In this document: positions 21,404-21,693 of the stretch, in pieces | Position numbering within the stretch: the stretch's first letter is position 1 | Layout: every line of letters starts with the position of its first letter | IMG/VR virus record: IMGVR_UViG_3300021356_000194 | Span: 1 to 21,693 of that record | Length of the DNA: 21,693 bases | Direction: 5' to 3' (one strand) | DNA from: a virus | Position numbers and translations under genes: made by a program | Notes under the pieces: generated by a model | Databases searched by the model: none | The model's input: the letters and a program-made list of their open reading frames with translations, nothing else | Told to the model about the DNA's origin: nothing

Positions 21404-21693
21404 TCCGGTGCATTGTAATATGTCTGTCCATTATCCTGTACATGAGCTGACCATCAACATCAAACTCATACTCACTTTCAGGAGCAAAGTTTATCAAATC
21501 TCCTTTCTTGATGTCTTGACTAAGAGTGTATTCACTTGGATACACCATCTCGCCCATAAGCGGCTCATACTCTGCTCCTGTAAACAAGAACATACCTTTA
21601 GGCTCTACGGGCTTTACAAAAGAATGCCTGCCCACTGAGTTCCACTCTCCATCTCTTTTGTACATAAACACCTGCTCATGCTCAACCAAGAAG
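21384..21693 (-). CDS. GroES-like (co-chaperonin-like) small protein, 5' end outside window
   Basis: The frame is open to the right edge, so the true start may lie outside; the in-window candidates are a TTG at 21689 and an ATG nine codons on. About 100 residues follow a GroES-like path. A strand with Val-Lys-Pro (SFVKPVEPKG) comes first, then FLFTGAEYEPLMGEMVYPSE, similar in layout to the mobile-loop and GE[VM] region. DIKKGDLINF corresponds to the VKVGD.V.F step, then EYEFDVDGQLMYRIMDRHIT to the final strands with an acidic G.....I...DI-like ending. The comparison is by eye with bacterial GroES, and no search was run. Phages such as T4 encode their own co-chaperonin for capsid folding, and a place ahead of the terminase and head genes fits that. 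The alternative is an uncharacterised small beta protein. Confidence 0.5.
   Translation of the reverse strand, partial: FLVEHEQVFMYKRDGEWNSVGRHSFVKPVEPKGMFLFTGAEYEPLMGEMVYPSEYTLSQDIKKGDLINFAPESEYEFDVDGQLMYRIMDRHITMHRNELQES

Noticed and set aside
1-21693. Stop-codon reassignment, as known in some crAss-like phages.
   Set aside because: TAA ends most genes, TGA ends terL and the 605-residue gene, and TAG ends the two small genes at the right. Genes of expected length need no in-frame stop to be read through, so the standard code fits.
1-21693. tRNA genes, CRISPR arrays, insertion sequences, attachment sites, lysis or replication genes.
   Set aside because: None could be recognised on either strand. 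The space is almost wholly filled by minus-strand virion genes, with gaps no longer than about 65 bp.

Overview
The window is part of the late (virion) gene block of a short-tailed, tailed bacteriophage. Its protein families are those I associate with crAss-like phages and related marine podoviruses of Bacteroidota, probably flavobacterial hosts. The assignment rests on five things. The crAss-type portal, scaffold and capsid come in the order expected. The 1541-residue protein opens with the MNK..DER...GEY.DA.NVR..S signature of a crAss/P22-type tail stabilization protein. The ring and internal virion proteins are of the same type. There is no tail-tube, sheath or tape-measure gene. Initiation regions are A-rich and lack Shine-Dalgarno sequences, as in Bacteroidota. 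All genes use the minus strand, the DNA is AT-rich, and the standard genetic code fits (TAA, TGA and TAG all serve as stops). This is from sequence reading and memory of the families; no database search was run.

In transcription order (right to left), the packaging and head module comes first: a GroES-like small protein cut by the right edge (21384-21693), a likely small terminase (21128-21403), the large terminase (18901-21189), portal (16463-18901), scaffold (15365-16432) and major capsid protein (13867-15345). A strong intrinsic terminator follows the capsid gene. A single conserved 247-residue head-associated protein (13065-13808) sits next, and a second strong terminator follows it.

The neck and tail module follows: two probable ring/neck proteins (12042-13001, 11134-12042), the 1541-residue stabilization protein (6509-11134), a 605-residue cysteine-rich modular protein (4682-6499) and a 279-residue tail protein (3843-4682). 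The last has signatures that in relatives, as I recall, lie in the same polypeptide as the stabilization protein. A small GNAT-like acetyltransferase (3423-3833) comes next, then two internal virion (ejection/cargo) proteins (2635-3420, 635-2635). The N-terminus of a further protein (1-623), probably a very large internal one, is cut by the left edge and carries a tandem 32-residue repeat.

Gene spacing is extremely tight. Five junctions are one-base stop/start overlaps (TAATG or TGATG), so no gene-free stretch exceeds about 65 bp. No RNA genes, CRISPR, mobile elements, integrase, lysis genes or replication genes are visible. The most interesting items are: (a) an array of cysteine-rich modules spread over the 1541- and 605-residue proteins, which are in the same frame and separated by one TAA plus a few codons; (b) two near-identical terminators bracketing the gene after the capsid gene, with almost no room for a new promoter; and (c) recurrent TAAATTTGCA boxes at gene junctions resembling the Bacteroidota -7 element.
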